This document shows, piece by piece, positions 22,611 to 34,873 of a stretch of 64,000 nucleotides of DNA; within the stretch, counting starts at the first letter, position 1, and each line of letters starts with the position of its first letter. The translations under genes and the position numbers were made by a program. The DNA is from Voacanga thouarsii (Eukaryota; Streptophyta; Magnoliopsida; Gentianales; Apocynaceae), in contig JANUWF010000002.1 of assembly GCA_026120185.1 (NCBI GenBank), positions 620,001-684,000 of the forward strand, read 5' to 3'. A model generated the notes under the pieces. The model worked only from the letters and a program-made list of their open reading frames with translations, made no database searches and had not been told where the DNA came from.

Positions 22611-23430
22611 ATGTCAACCAACCTAAACTTACATAGCATCTTGGAAACCAACAAACTAACTGAGTCAAACTATCTCGACTGATATAGAAACTTGAGAATC
22701 GTTCTCAAGTCGAAAAAGTTACTCTACGTGATAGATACTCCTATTCCACCACCACCAACTCAAGATGCTTATGCTGATGAGCATGCTGTCCATAAGAAGC
22801 ACAAGGAGGACAATGACACGACATCTTATATCTTGCTAGCGTCAATGACTCTTAAGATTCAAAAACAACACGAGCATATGGATGCTCAATCGATTATTCT
22901 CTATCTTTGAGAGCTGTTTGACACCCAAGCCAGAACAGAGAGATATGAGATCTCGAAGTAACTGTTCTGTTATAAAATGGCCGAGGGTGCTTCTGTTGCC
23001 ACTCATGGGCTGAAGATGTTGGGCTTGACTGAGAAGCTTAGATCTCTTGGGTTCGTGATGGACCATGAATTAAGTATTGACTTAATTCTATAATCTTTGC
23101 CTAATAGTTTTTCACAATTTATTATTAACTATCAGATGAACAAGATTGAGTCCACCATTTTTGAGTTGATCAATCTTCTCAAGACTGTAGAATCTTCTAT
23201 GAAGAAGGATTCCAATACGGTCTTGATGGTAGAATCTTCTTCTTCCAAGAAAAAAGTTTAAAGGAAGAAGAAGAAGGCTCTTACTAAGCCCAAAGGTAGT
23301 GTGAAGAAGAAGGATGCAATCACCAAAGGCTTATGCCATTACTGTGGCAAAATGGGCCATTGGAGGTGCAACTGCAAAGCTTACCTGGAGATTGTCAAGG
23401 AAAAAAAGGAGAATGAGAATCTTGTGAGAA
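22611..23430 (+). pseudogene. A1 gag (capsid/nucleocapsid)
   Basis: The ATG at 22611 opens MSTNLNLHSILETNKLTESNYL, the typical start of copia gag (UBN2-type family), matching the A2 and A' starts. In-frame stops occur at codon 24 (TGG to TGA), around 22908, 22960 and 23090. Downstream, a lysine-rich stretch precedes a zinc knuckle CHYCGKMGHWRCNC (about 23334-23375) with intact CX2CX4HX4C spacing for binding genomic RNA. Gag and pol form one translational unit in this lineage. The decoded protein is collinear with A2 gag over its whole length. Confidence 0.88.
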
Positions 23431-24400
23431 CTTCTACTTCTACTCCTGATATGTTTATGATTGAGATAAATAATGCCTTTAGAAATGATATTTGGATATT
23501 GTATACCAAATGTGGATCTCATTTGTGCAATAACTTGCAGGGAATAAAGGGCGGTAGAAGGCTAGAGAAAGGCGATGTGGACCTGTGTACTGCAAATGGA
23601 GCAAAGGTTGCTGCACTTGTTGTAGGGACATACAAGCTAAGCCTTCCTTTAGTATTAGTTTTAGAATTGCAAAACTCTTATTTTGTGCCAATTTTAATGA
23701 AAAACATTATCCTAGTTGCGTGTATAGACTTGTATAGATTTCATTTGATATTTAAGAATAAATGTTGTTCTTTTTCATTGAATGATATTCATTATGGTTC
23801 TGCAACTTTGGTTAATGGTTTATATGTTCTAGATATGGATAATCCAATTCTTAATATAAACAATAAGAAACTAAAGAAAGATAACTCAAACACCTCTTAC
23901 TTATGGCATTGTTGTTTAGGCCATACAAGCAAGAGGAGACTATAACTATTTCATAACCTTTATCAATGATTTTTCACAATATAGGTATTTGTATTTAATG
24001 AAATACAAATCTGAGGCCTTTGACAAGTTCAAAAGCTTCAAGAATGAAGTAGAGAAACAACTTGGCAAAAGTATTAAGACTCTATGATCTGATCGAGGAA
24101 GCGAATACTTGAGCCAAGAGTTTCAAGGTTATTTTAGAGATAATGAGATATTATCTCAATGGACTTCATCACATACACCTCAACATAACGGTTTATCTGA
24201 GAAAATGAATCAAACCCTTCTAGATATGGTACGGACCATAATGGCTTCTGCAGACCTACCAAAATCATTTTAGGGTTATGCACTAGAAACTTCTATTTAT
24301 ATTCTAAACAGAGTTCCAACAAAAATGGTTAATACTACCCCATTTAAGATGTTCTTTGGTAATGGCTACAGTCAGACAAGTTTGACAGTAAGTCTAACAA
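23431..24400 (+). pseudogene. A1 protease and integrase, with deletion
   Basis: The aspartic protease site reads WILYTKCGSH where A2 has WVLDTGCGSH, so catalytic Asp and the following Gly are lost. The pre-integrase segment (LVNGLYVLDMDNPI, SYLWHCCLGH) leads to an abrupt junction at about 23922: compared with A2, about 188 bp are missing, removing the rest of the HHCC zinc finger and the first catalytic Asp of integrase. The core resumes in another frame with YNYFITF, then SDRGSEYLSQEF and HTPQHNGLSEK. A further rearrangement follows MFFGN at about 24360. The protein cannot integrate DNA. Confidence 0.87.
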
Positions 24401-24649
24401 GTGTTTATTTATGGGATATCCGAAAGAATCTTTCGAATATTACTTCTACTTCCCTTTCGAAAATAAAGTGTTTGTTTTGAAGCATGTCTTCTTCTTGGAG
24501 AAGGAGCACATGCTCAAAGGGGATAGTAGGAGTAAAATTGAACTTAGTAAAGTTCAAGAAGAACAAACAAACAAGGATCAACCGTCAAATCCCACTTCTA
24601 TTGAGAAAATATATGTACCTTCTAGTACACAAGATCCTCGTAGGTCAGA

Positions 24650-26286
24650 GTAGGATATGTGTGGCACCTGAGAGATATGGATTTTTCATTAGTGACCACA
24701 ATGGTGTATTACTTATAGATGAGGATGAGCTTACAACTTACAAGGAAGTTCTGAACAATTCAGAATCTGACAAATGGCTTGAAGTCATGAAGTCAGAGAT
24801 GGATTTCATGTACGACAATCAAGTATAGACTTTGGTTGATCTACCCAAAGGAATTAAACATATTGGGTGTAAATGAGTTTTTAAGAAGAAAATCAACATG
24901 GATGGTAACGTAGTTACCTATAAAATACGACCAGTGGTTAAGAGTTATCGTTAATAACATGGTAATGACTATGACGAAACCTTCTCGCCAGTAGCCATTC
25001 TAAAATCCATCAAGATACTCCTAGCCATTGCTGCTCATCATGATTATAAGATCTAGCAAATGGATGTGAAAACATCTTTCCTAAATGGAAATCTGACTGA
25101 GGAAGTATATAGACACAACCTGAGGGTTTCACATCCAATGATAGAACAAAAGTGTAAAAACTGCAAAGATCCATTTATGGACTTAAGCAAATGTCTAGGA
25201 GTTGGAACATTTATTTTATGAAACAATCAAAGAGTTTGGTTTCATGTAAAGTATGGATGAACCTTGTGTATACAAGAAGGCTAGTGGGAGCACAATCGTT
25301 GTCTTATTACTTTATGTAGATGACATATTGCTCATAGGAAATGATATACTTATTCTTCAATCAGTTAAAGTTTGGTTATCCAAGAAATTCTCCATGAAAG
25401 ACCTCGGAGAAGCAACCTACATTCTTGGAATAAGGATCTATAGAGATAGGTCAAAAAGGTTGCTAGGTCTTTCACAGTCTACATACATAGACAAAGTGTT
25501 AAAAAGGTTTAACATGGATCAATCCAAAAAGGGATTCTTACCCATGACGCATGGAGTAAGCCTTTCAAAGTCGATGTCTCCTAAGACATAAGTTGAAAGG
25601 GATTATATGAGTAAGATTTCATATATTTCAGCAGTTGGATCTATCATGTACGCTATGATATGTACAAGGCCTGATGTATCCTGTGCTCCCAATTTAATGA
25701 GCAGATAATAATCTGACCCGATAAGGGTCATTGGGTGGCCGTAAAGAACATCCTTAAGTACTTGCGAATGACTAAGGATATGTTCTTTGTATTTGGAGAG
25801 GGTGACTTGCAAGTAAATGGATATACTGATGCAAGTTTTTAATCTAACAAAGATAATTTCAAATCACAGTCTGGCTATGTGTTTATGTTGTGTAGAGGGG
25901 TAATAAGTTGGAAAATTTTCAAACAAGAGACTATTGCTAACTCTACAATAGAAGCTGAGTACATAGCTACTTCTGAAGCAGCTAAGGAAGCAGTTTAGCT
26001 CAAGAAGTTCATAACAGAACTGGGAGTGGTTTGTCCAATATCATTGTATTGTGACAACAACAGTGCCATTACACAAGCAAAGGAGCCACAGTCTCACCAA
26101 CGATCCAAACACGTACTACGATGCTATCATCTAATCCAGGATGTCATAAATAGGAATGAAGTGAAGATAGAGAGAGTTCCCACATATGAGAACATAGCTG
26201 ACCCGCTTACAAAAGTACTATCCCAGAAGAAACATGATAGGCATATTGAGTCATTCGGTATTAGATACATGAATGATTGGCTCTAG
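24650..26286 (+). pseudogene. A1 reverse transcriptase and RNase H
   Basis: RT begins at about 24665 (APERYGFFISDH) and includes DYDETFSPVA, QMDVKTSFLNGNLTEEVY and the catalytic YVDD at 25313-25324, which is intact. A segment from 25253 to 25591 is open (EPCVYKK, SMKDLGEATYILGIRIYRD). It then breaks up by stops and indels until RNase H, where EAEYIA, SLYCDNNSAITQ and NIADPLTKVL (26026-26286) survive. The last codons reach the polypurine tract, so the 3' end is natural. Multiple stops in the fingers region rule out activity despite the intact catalytic box. Confidence 0.88.
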
Positions 26287-26287
26287 T

Positions 26288-26300
26288 GCAAGTGGGAGTT
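26288..26300 (+). other. Polypurine tract of A1
   Basis: TGCAAGTGGGAGT lies directly before the 3' LTR start TGTTAATG. The same tract occurs reversed at 44429-44441 (A2), 58223 and 60428 (B elements). Confidence 0.88.
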
Positions 26301-28347
26301 TGTTAATGTAGTGCCCTAGAGGAAATCAATTGTACTTTGTATATGACACATTTGTTTTATAATACAAGATATTATTTATCTTTCAGTTTATTTTCTTTAC
26401 TTTCATGTAAAATAACTGTTAGATAAAGTCCCTAGTACAACACTGTGTTAAGGAAATCATGATAGAGATTATGATGTGAGATTCCTATTACACTGTATAG
26501 TGTTAGTACTTAAATAATCCTTAGTCATAGTATTAATAAGATAGGACTTCATTAATGCATTAAGACTAGCACGTGTTAGACTTCTTGATTTTATCAGGTG
26601 ATGGTTCTCATATCCGTGAGTATTGTGATACTCAAAGCTAATACGTGGATGCTTGTTAATAGAACAAATACATTGGATGACCTGGCTATGAGATAATCAC
26701 AGGGATAACTATTTAGTGCCAGTGATAGAAACTCGTTATAGCAAACGTGTAAGAATCCTTAGACTTGAGATCTCCAAGATACTTTGTTTGTTGAGCACTA
26801 TACTTTGATTTCAATCTCTAGAGCCATATCGAGGGCCGCCTCTGGGATGGATATTGGGTACAATGTGAGGTAAACGAAAGTAATTGAGATGGTCAATAAA
26901 GGATTTACCACTCCTAATAGTATGGGTGAATATCTCACAACTAACACATGGATGCTTGTTAATAGAACAAATACACTGGATGACCTAGCTATGAGATAAT
27001 CATACGAATAACTATTTAGTGCCAGTGATAGAATCTCATTATATCAAATGTGTAAGTATCCTTAGACTTGAGATCTCCAAGGTACTTTGTTTGCTGAGCA
27101 TTGTATTTTGATTCCAATCTCTAGAGCCAGATCAAAGGCCGCCTATGGGATAGATATTATATATAATGTGAGATAAATGAAAGTAGTTGAGAGTGTCAAT
27201 AAATGATTCACCACTCCTAATAATAGGAGCGAATATCTGATGACCACTTGTAGGAATAACTACTTATGAAATTCTTGGCCAATATGATTGTGTAATGGAA
27301 ACAGTTCCAATTGATACACATGTAGAATAGTGAATTCCTGGTATAAGTACTGATATATTCAGTCCAAAATTAATATATATTATGGAGGGAGTTGGCACTA
27401 ATTCCGTACTCCAAACCGAATGAGATATTGTATGATGAAAGGAGTTTATTGCACTGTAGTTTGTTATTGAATGGTTCGTGTCAAGCCACTTATCTTCCTG
27501 GATTCTTGGGTCGTCCTAATGTGTTGCTAGATACCACTCATGATCTGCTGAATATGGGTTTATTAATTGATGAATTAATAAATCAATCATGATTAGAATT
27601 AATATGTTAATTCCAAATTATTAAGGATTATTAATCTTAAAAACATTTGGATTAATTCATATTTTGCTACCAATAGATTGGAAAACCTAATAGGTCACAT
27701 ACAATAGAGGATTATGTACTCAAGATGTTATTTGATAACATTGCGGGGTTAATTGTGAAAAGTAGAAGTTATTTGGGCCAAATTATTATTAGTTATAATT
27801 TCTAGACCAAATTATAATTGTTAGAACTTGTAGGTTTCAATTACAATTTAATGAATTCTAATTTGATTAGAATTCATAGAGCATTGTATCAGTGTTATTT
27901 CTAGGATTTTTTCTTTAGAATATGTCATGGTTGTTTTATCTAAAAGATACACAGAGAAAAATTATTCTCTCTGATTTTGATACACACGTTTTCTTCTCTT
28001 CTCCGAAAGATACCCTAGCCGCCAAGAAATTCTCCTAGCAAAGAAATTTTTGGTTTTCTTGAGAGAATATCTCATGTGGATACTATCGGAGTTAATCTCA
28101 TACTGAGATTAAAGTGGCAAGACATCTGCGCAGTGTTGAACTATCTACATTGAGAAGCCGTTCTCTAAAGATGGCGATCAGATTCTGGATCATGCCTTAG
28201 TATTTGACTGAAAATTTTGTTTTATAGCACCACACTGAGAAGGTATATTACTCTTCTTGTTTTTTGTTATTCACTTGTAGATTCTGGTTTCGGTATCTCT
28301 TAAATCTTTTGCTGTGCAAACCTATTTTTTTGCATGAGATACTTACA
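26301..28347 (+). repeat. 3' LTR of A1 (2047 bp)
   Basis: Starts TGTTAATGTAGTGCCC and ends GATACTTACA before the TATTC target copy. It is longer than the 5' LTR because of an internal tandem duplication (26636-27241). Many substitutions separate it from the 5' LTR, so the insertion is not recent. Confidence 0.92.
26636..27241 (+). repeat. 303 bp tandem duplication within the A1 3' LTR
   Basis: Two diverged units with a period near 303 bp; both contain GGATGCTTGTTAATAGAAC, TATTTAGTGCCAGTGATAG and the block around ATAGATATT/ATGGATATT. The 5' LTR has one copy. Divergence between units suggests the duplication is old. Confidence 0.85.
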
Positions 28348-28425
28348 TATTCAAGTGTAAGAACATTGTAGAGAGAAAGATTAAGGTTTTCCACATTCAT
28401 CACATGGATTGCCTTCAGTGTTCCC

Positions 28426-29298
28426 TAGCATAGTTCCCATTATTCGTTCAGAAAGCATCTTGGCAAATTGTCCAATTTGACTTTCAAGATTGTGAATAGA
28501 ATCTTCTTGGTTTCTCATTAATGCATTAGCACCTTAGAATTTTTATTAGTGGAAGTAACCAACTTAGCCACTAAATTCTCCAAAGATGGTTTAAGTGGTG
28601 CTTGTGGAAGTGGTAGAGGTGGAGCATGATATGACATAGGAGCTGGGGTCTTAGAGCAATGTTAGCTTGTACTCCTTGAGGTCTTACATAGCCTAGTCCT
28701 TAATTACTTCATGAAAAATTTGGGTGATTGTGCCAGCTTGGATTGTATTTGTTACCAAAAGGAGTGTTGTCATATCTTGCATTTCCCAAGTAATTGACAT
28801 GCTCAAATTGTTGCTCATTCCCTGACATTCATGATGTTAGTGTCCTCCTCCACAAAACTCGCGCATCATGACTTGTGTTGTAGAATTAGTATTCATTTTA
28901 TCTACTTTCCTAGTAAGAATTTCCAACTTAGCTTCTAATGATGCTAATTGAGCATTAGGATCCTCATCTAACAATTCATCAAATTGAACCATTTGTTAAA
29001 TCATTTGGATAAAATTAGGCTTATTCTCAAAATTATTTACATCCACTAGAGGTCTCACAATACTTGAATTTGTACCCGAAATAGTAGGTCTAACATAATC
29101 ACCAATTGTCCTTCTCCCATTTTCATTACCATTTCCATTACCTCTTTGATTAATCTCCTTTTCACCAACACTTGAAATGGCTAATTGATCAAAGGCTTTT
29201 AAGGTTCTTTATTTTTGCTCTCTACACAATCTTCTAAACGTCCTTTCTATCTTACTATTAAAATCAAATAATGCCTTACTCAAGTGTCTTCTATGCAT
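28426..29298 (-). pseudogene. Athila-like gypsy gag remnant
   Basis: On the minus strand an ATG at 29298 opens MHRRHLSKALFDFNSKIERT. Next come a linker, a DVNNFENKPNFIQMI motif, then QLASLEAKLEILTRKVDKM, a CGGGH cysteine/histidine cluster, and near the end NLESQIGQFAKMLSER and GTMLGNTEGNP. This succession of coiled-coil-like segments is characteristic of Athila-clade gag. The capsid middle segment is largely missing, and stops (for example at about 29212 and 28995) and frame changes are frequent. After the final motif, at about 28426, sequence turns non-coding: no protease, RT or integrase of this element is present. Its primer site and 5' LTR lie at 35441-37083. Confidence 0.72.
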
Positions 29299-29583
29299 AC
29301 ACAAGAAAATTTTCCTACAAAACAAAACCAAGAAAACTCAACTACAAATATTCCAATCCAATCAAATCAAAAGAATAGATGTAGGGATAATAAAATTATA
29401 ATCTATGAAGCATTGTAATAAAAATATATTACTGCTTTTAAAAAGAATAAAAGAGTAAAAAACTACGATCTAAACAAATATAACAAGAACCAAAACAAAA
29501 GTTAGTATCTAAATTATTCACAAGAAATTAATAAAATAAAAATTAAAGAACAAAATCATCTACAATCAAGCTATATAAAAAGA
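29299..29583 (-). other. Athila-like element leader, distal part
   Basis: A/T-rich non-coding sequence between the gag start and the Tekay solo LTR. It continues at 35333 on the other side of that insertion, as the AATAT duplication shows. Nothing else is recognisable. Confidence 0.6.
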
Positions 29584-29831
29584 AATATTGTGAAACCCCA
29601 TCTAAAGCCAACCCTAGAGTGAGAGGGATGGGATGCATATCATGTCATCATGTATAAAATATACATTTTTGAATGATTTTATTTGCCTTAGAATTGAGGT
29701 TTATAGGTTAAATGGCTTATATACGCTTGTTGGGTAGAAAGGGTAAAAGGTAATTTTGCTTGAGGTCAAAATAGGAAGATGGCTTGAGGTTTAGATAAGA
29801 AGAATATTTGGGTGAGGAAATAAAAACAAGA

Positions 29832-29903
29832 GTTAGTATGGTTAAGTGGTTAGAGCTTTGTGAATTAATCTTTAAGGTCTTAACTTCAAATCCCATCACT
29901 TAA
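29832..29903 (+). other. tRNA-like module, second LTR copy
   Basis: Same 72 bp module as at 2717: box A TGGTTAAGTGG is unchanged, and the box-B-like stretch reads ACTTCAAATCC. Confidence 0.55.
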
Positions 29904-32227
29904 GTTTAATTCATAGTTATCTTAGCTATGTTTGAATTTTCGTTTTCTTACATTCCTTAAAGATAGGAATGTTGTCTTAAGGAAGACATAATGGTAATGT
30001 CTTGACCATGTGGTCTTGTCCTAAAAAGATTTCTAGAAGAATTCTTATCCCCTTTAATTTTGCTAGCCTTGTCCTAACATCTTTGAAATTTAAATTATCC
30101 TTAATTCATTAATCCATTATTAATCATAAAAATTCTGTGATAAATCCCTACCTTAGAGTTCGAAAATCAGCTCTTGTGGGATAGATGAGGCCGAAAGGGA
30201 GGAGGGAAATTAGGTAGGGATTCCAAGGAAAAGAAAACACTATAGCTATTCCTTCAAACTCCATCTTCATCTTGTTCATGTTTTGGTAAGAAAAATCTGG
30301 AAAATTTTCTAGATTTCCCTCAAGGCTGTTTTCAAAAGTTTTATCCAGCTTTCCTACCCAATTTTTGCAAGAAAACTAAACATTTTATGTAAGGTTGAAG
30401 GTTGGAAATGCAGTAAATTTTCGGACTGTGCAAACATCCCAAAACCAGAAATTCGTTTCAGCAAATTAGACATATTAAACATGAAATTTGAAGCCACCGT
30501 TAGAACATATAAACAGCTGGAACTTCCTCTATTTTTCTTCAAGATAAAGGCTGGAAAGCCACCATTAAAAGACCTTCAAACACCCTTAAAAACCAGCTGC
30601 AAAATCATGCTAAAGAGAACAAAAAAATTCTACACCAAAACTATTGCAATTCCAAGTGTTCTTGAAGCTTAAATTCCAGAAATTCTTATAGCTTGTTTCT
30701 TCCAGGCTAAGGTTGAAATTCTTCATCAAAACCCACTGAACTTAGGACCTTGTACAGCCATGGACAGAACATCTTGGCTTCCTCTCCAACCTTGACTATT
30801 AGGACTCCATGATCATACCGTAAAAAGCTCCTAAGATCACTCTATCCAAAACTTATTCAAACTTCAAACTAAATTCCAAATTTTGTTCCATTAAAACACT
30901 CCTATAGCTAAGTGATAAAACCAAAAAATCCTCTGCCATTATAAGACCATTTTCGGCCAGCCTTAGGTCTGAGCAACCCTTCATTCTTTGATTGAAACCT
31001 AGCTAATTCAGCCATACACCATTGAAGAACAAGAGACCTTCCATAAACAAACTCCATTAACTAATCTTATACCTCAAACAACTCCACTTCTTTCTCTATT
31101 TAAATTTCAAAAAAACTCTAAAAACCTTCTCTCTCATTCTTGACAGCTGAAAACCCCATCTACACTAGGCCATTCGGCCATCATAATTCCAGCCACACTC
31201 AAAATCCATTTTCTCTGAAACTCTCTCAAAAAACACTAAGAACACCAAGAGTACACACTTCACATCTTCAAGCATAAACCAATCCTAAACACCTCCAATC
31301 ACTCATAAACACTCTAGATCATCCATATTCAACCTATATACTTCATTTCTGCACTTTATAACACCGACTCACACAAAGTTGGATTTTCAAACTTATTAAA
31401 CCAACTTTTTTTGTTGAAGGTTCCAATAACACCAAAAGGTAAAATAAGAACAACCTCCTTGTTCTTCCTCTTCTACTCAACTTCTAATATTCCTTTCTAG
31501 TCTCATTCATCTCTCTCTCACTTGGCCGAAATGGTGATGATCAACCATGGCTACTTTTGGACCACTAAAGGCTATCAAGCACTTGAGGATCTTCACTAAC
31601 CAAGGAAAATCTTTCATCAAACTATCATCAATCAAGTATTTTTCCTAAATCTTCCTTTTTAATTTTCAGAATCAAGACTCCTAGATGTTGATAGGATGAT
31701 TGAATAAAGTAGGGGTTGATTATATGTATATAGATGAAGGGGATGGAGTTAGGACATGAGAGTTAGAATGAATGTTATGCCTTATAGATTTTGTTTTAGA
31801 ATCTATATATTCATCATGATTAAAGAGATTCATGGATGTTTTGATGCATGTTAGATGTTACGCCACCATTGGTGATTAGACCTTTGTGATATTATTTTTC
31901 AATAAATCTATAGATGATGTTATGCCTAGTAGAAGATCATTCATGTTGTAGTATATGTTGATTCACGACTATGTTCATGGATAGATTAACATGTTATCTA
32001 TTATATGAGAATATGTTCATAGATCTTCTCTAACAATAGAAAATTATGGTAGAACTATTTTTATTAATTCTAGAATTATTTTTACTAACATTATTGTTAT
32101 TAATTTAATTAGAATTATTATTCAATTTAATCTATAAAAATTCGAGAAACATTAGGTAGGTTTGAAATAGAGAATTATTTAAAATATTATTATTTTATTA
32201 GTTAAATAAATAAAATATTTTATTAAA

Positions 32228-32250
32228 ATATATATATATATATATATATA
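32228..32250. repeat. (TA)n microsatellite
   Basis: A run of about 11 TA units. The sister LTR at about 5297-5310 has an unexpanded AATATAAATAATAAA at the same place. Confidence 0.88.
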
Positions 32251-33337
32251 ATAAAATATTAGAATTAATAAATATCAAATGACCTTGTAGACCATGTTAA
32301 TTAGCCTAACTAAAACCTTTATCTAAATCTATAAATATTATTTATATTAAAATTATTTATTATTTATTAATTAAAAATTAAGTATAATTCATTTATTATT
32401 AATTTTATTGGTTATTTATTAATTATTAATTAAAAATTAAGTGTAATTTATTATTTATAATAATACTATTTAAATATTACTAATTACAAATATTATTTAG
32501 GATTTATTAGTATTCATACTTTAACACTAATTTTATTTATTAGAAATATTACTCATTATTTATTATTTAAAACTATAACTTATTATTATTTATGTTATAA
32601 TTCATCAAGCTAGTTTATTTTATAAAGTATTTTATCAACTAGTATTAAAGCCTAAGACATTATAGTCATGGTTAGTTGTGGTTATGATTAGTTGAGTTAG
32701 GAATTATTTATTTAAGACAAACATGGTCTAGATATTGTCTTATACTTTGTGTTTACCCTAGGTGGGGTTAAGCTGACATTGGAAGACTTTTGAACTCGAA
32801 AAGAGCAAAAGATCATGTAAGTTCGTGCATGGAATCATTTGAAGACCAAAGTTATTGTGGCAAATCAAACTCAATGTATACGAGTATCTATACTGTAAAA
32901 GCAATTATGGACAATTTTTTCTTTTTGTTCCAATCAAGCAAACCATTTAAAGTTAAACAAATAATTTTACACAAGACGCTAAACTTTTCCTTAAAACCCA
33001 ATTTTGGCAAAAAATTTGAAAACCATAATTGCTATTTTCAAGTGAATCATTGTATGATCTTTTTTCTCCCAAGTGGGACAAACAACGTTGAGTACTCAAT
33101 AAGGGTAGACTGCTAGGACTAGTCTTTGAAGGGTTAGGGTAAGTCTCTCAGTAGGTGGCCACCTCTGAGGGGTTTATCCTTCTCGGATAGGATGCCAGTC
33201 CTGTAGGTCATGCCGGTCCGAGCTAGTAAGTTTAGTCAAGTGGATTGTGTGTTTTCGGAATGGACAATCGGTAAGTTTGAGTGTGGCATTCTGATCATTA
33301 TATTGTCATGGTGCACAAAGTGTGGTGCCATAGCTAC

Positions 33338-34873
33338 TGATGTGTTTAGATTTGGGTATAAAAATCATATAAAAACTAAGCACATTCCCAATCAAGTTTA
33401 AATTAAAACGTTAACCCCAAATTACACATATGAGCAAGCGTACTCATAATTAACATAGCATGGGTTCAAACGAGTGTCGATCCTCCAGGAACAAGTATAC
33501 ATTAATCCCCTTTCTTTCATTGTTTAACAGACTCCATAAAGTTTAAATGAAATAAAAAAATTAAAATAAAATAAAAATTAATATATACATATCAAGGATG
33601 GAGAAGTATGTAACTCAAACCATTATTTTGACAATCATGCTCTTAAAGTACCTAATCATTATCATAACTAATTATTCTCTTAGCATCATGAAGGATTAAG
33701 GTAGTTTCACTTCTTTGTCCAATCTATGAATCCCTATCTTCTGGATAAATTAGCATTACATATCATGTCTCAACTAATTCACCTAAAAGATGCATTAACC
33801 ACAGTCCTTGATTTAATTCCCATTCCTAGCAAATTACACATGAAATTAACCAATGAATCCATATCCTGGCAGACATCAATTAACCTTGAACTACTTTGTC
33901 CCTACTCTTAACCCTTTTGTCCAAGTAAGTTAAGAGCCAACAAATAAGAAACTATCGAATTGAAACCACCATCAACCCCTTTGTCCAAGCAAGTTAATGG
34001 AAAGAAAAAACCAATTAATCTCGTAATAAGCACAAGTAATTAAATACCAAGAATAACAATCAATTAATCAAAAGATCAAACAACTCTAAAAATCATGAAT
34101 ATCTAAAACAATGTCAAATTACAATAAAATAATTAATACATCATTGTCAAGAAAAAGAAAACAAAGTAAAAGAAAGCACTCATAGACAAGCCATCTTCTT
34201 CTTCCTTTGAAGACCTTCTTGCACAACCCTCCTTGAATTGAAGAATTTCTCCTTTGATTTGAGTGATTTTCTATGATGATCAATGACTTCTCCTCTTTTT
34301 CTCTTGTGTTTTCCATCTATTTATAGGTTTAAGAAGTGTCTAAACTCATTGGTGTAATATTCTTGGCCGAGTAGAAGTAGGAAAGTATTAAAACTCCACA
34401 GATTACCAAAAACAGCATCCAAAAATCAAGATCCCGTATTTTCCTCAGGGCACAGCCGGCACCGCCTTAGCTGCTGGAGCCAGCTCCAGTTATGTTCTGT
34501 TTCTTCCTTTGTTCGCCGATTTTTTCTTGATTTCCATGCAATATTGTCCAGAGTGCAGCCGGCGCCGCCTTGGCTACTGGAGCCGGCGCCGGTTCGATTT
34601 TGTTCTGCCCTGTTTCAACAATTTTTTGTAGCCTCGAAGTTTATGTCATCAGCACATGGCCGGCGCTAGTTCCACTATCCTGGTCGGCATCGCCTCTATT
34701 TTGTTTTGCAATGTTTTTGCTTTGTTTTATCCCTAAAATCTGAAATAATATACAGAATACCTTTCCAAGGGTAAAATCTCAAATATGAAGAAATATGACT
34801 AGTTATTGGACAAAATGTATCACAAAAGAACCTCAAATAACTAGGAAAAATATGACTAATTTAGCCCCTATCA
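33338..34873 (-). mobile_element. Solo LTR, Athila/Tat-like (1536 bp)
   Basis: The ends are TGATGTGTTTAG and AGCCCCTATCA, flanked by the target duplication GCTAC at 33333-33337 and 34874-34878, inside the Tekay solo LTR. Minus orientation is inferred: read that way it starts TGATAGGGGCTAAATTAG, and near its 3' end has CTGGAGGATCGACACTCG, typical of Athila/Tat LTRs. A GC-rich block (about 34447-34690) repeats motifs like CCGGCGCCG and GGAGCCGGC. Short open frames at 33726 and 34119 are not supported as genes. Confidence 0.88.

Larger units (their letters stand above)
18807..28347 (+). mobile_element. Ty1/copia element A1, structurally complete
   Basis: A full-length 9.5 kb copia element: 5' LTR 18807-20555, tRNA-Met primer site, long leader, gag, protease, integrase, RT and RNase H in copia order, polypurine tract and 3' LTR 26301-28347. 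The target duplication TATTC is at 18802-18806 and 28348-28352. Protein wording (for example LGIRIYRDRSKRLLGLSQ) places it in the Tork/TAR/Angela group of copia, not SIRE. All coding segments are disrupted, so it is non-autonomous now. It interrupts the Athila-like element. The close relative A2 lies at 42711-53284. Confidence 0.93.

Noticed and set aside
23301..23945. 214-codon frame as a host gene
   Set aside because: It contains the copia zinc knuckle, protease and pre-integrase region and lies between matched LTRs with a target duplication.
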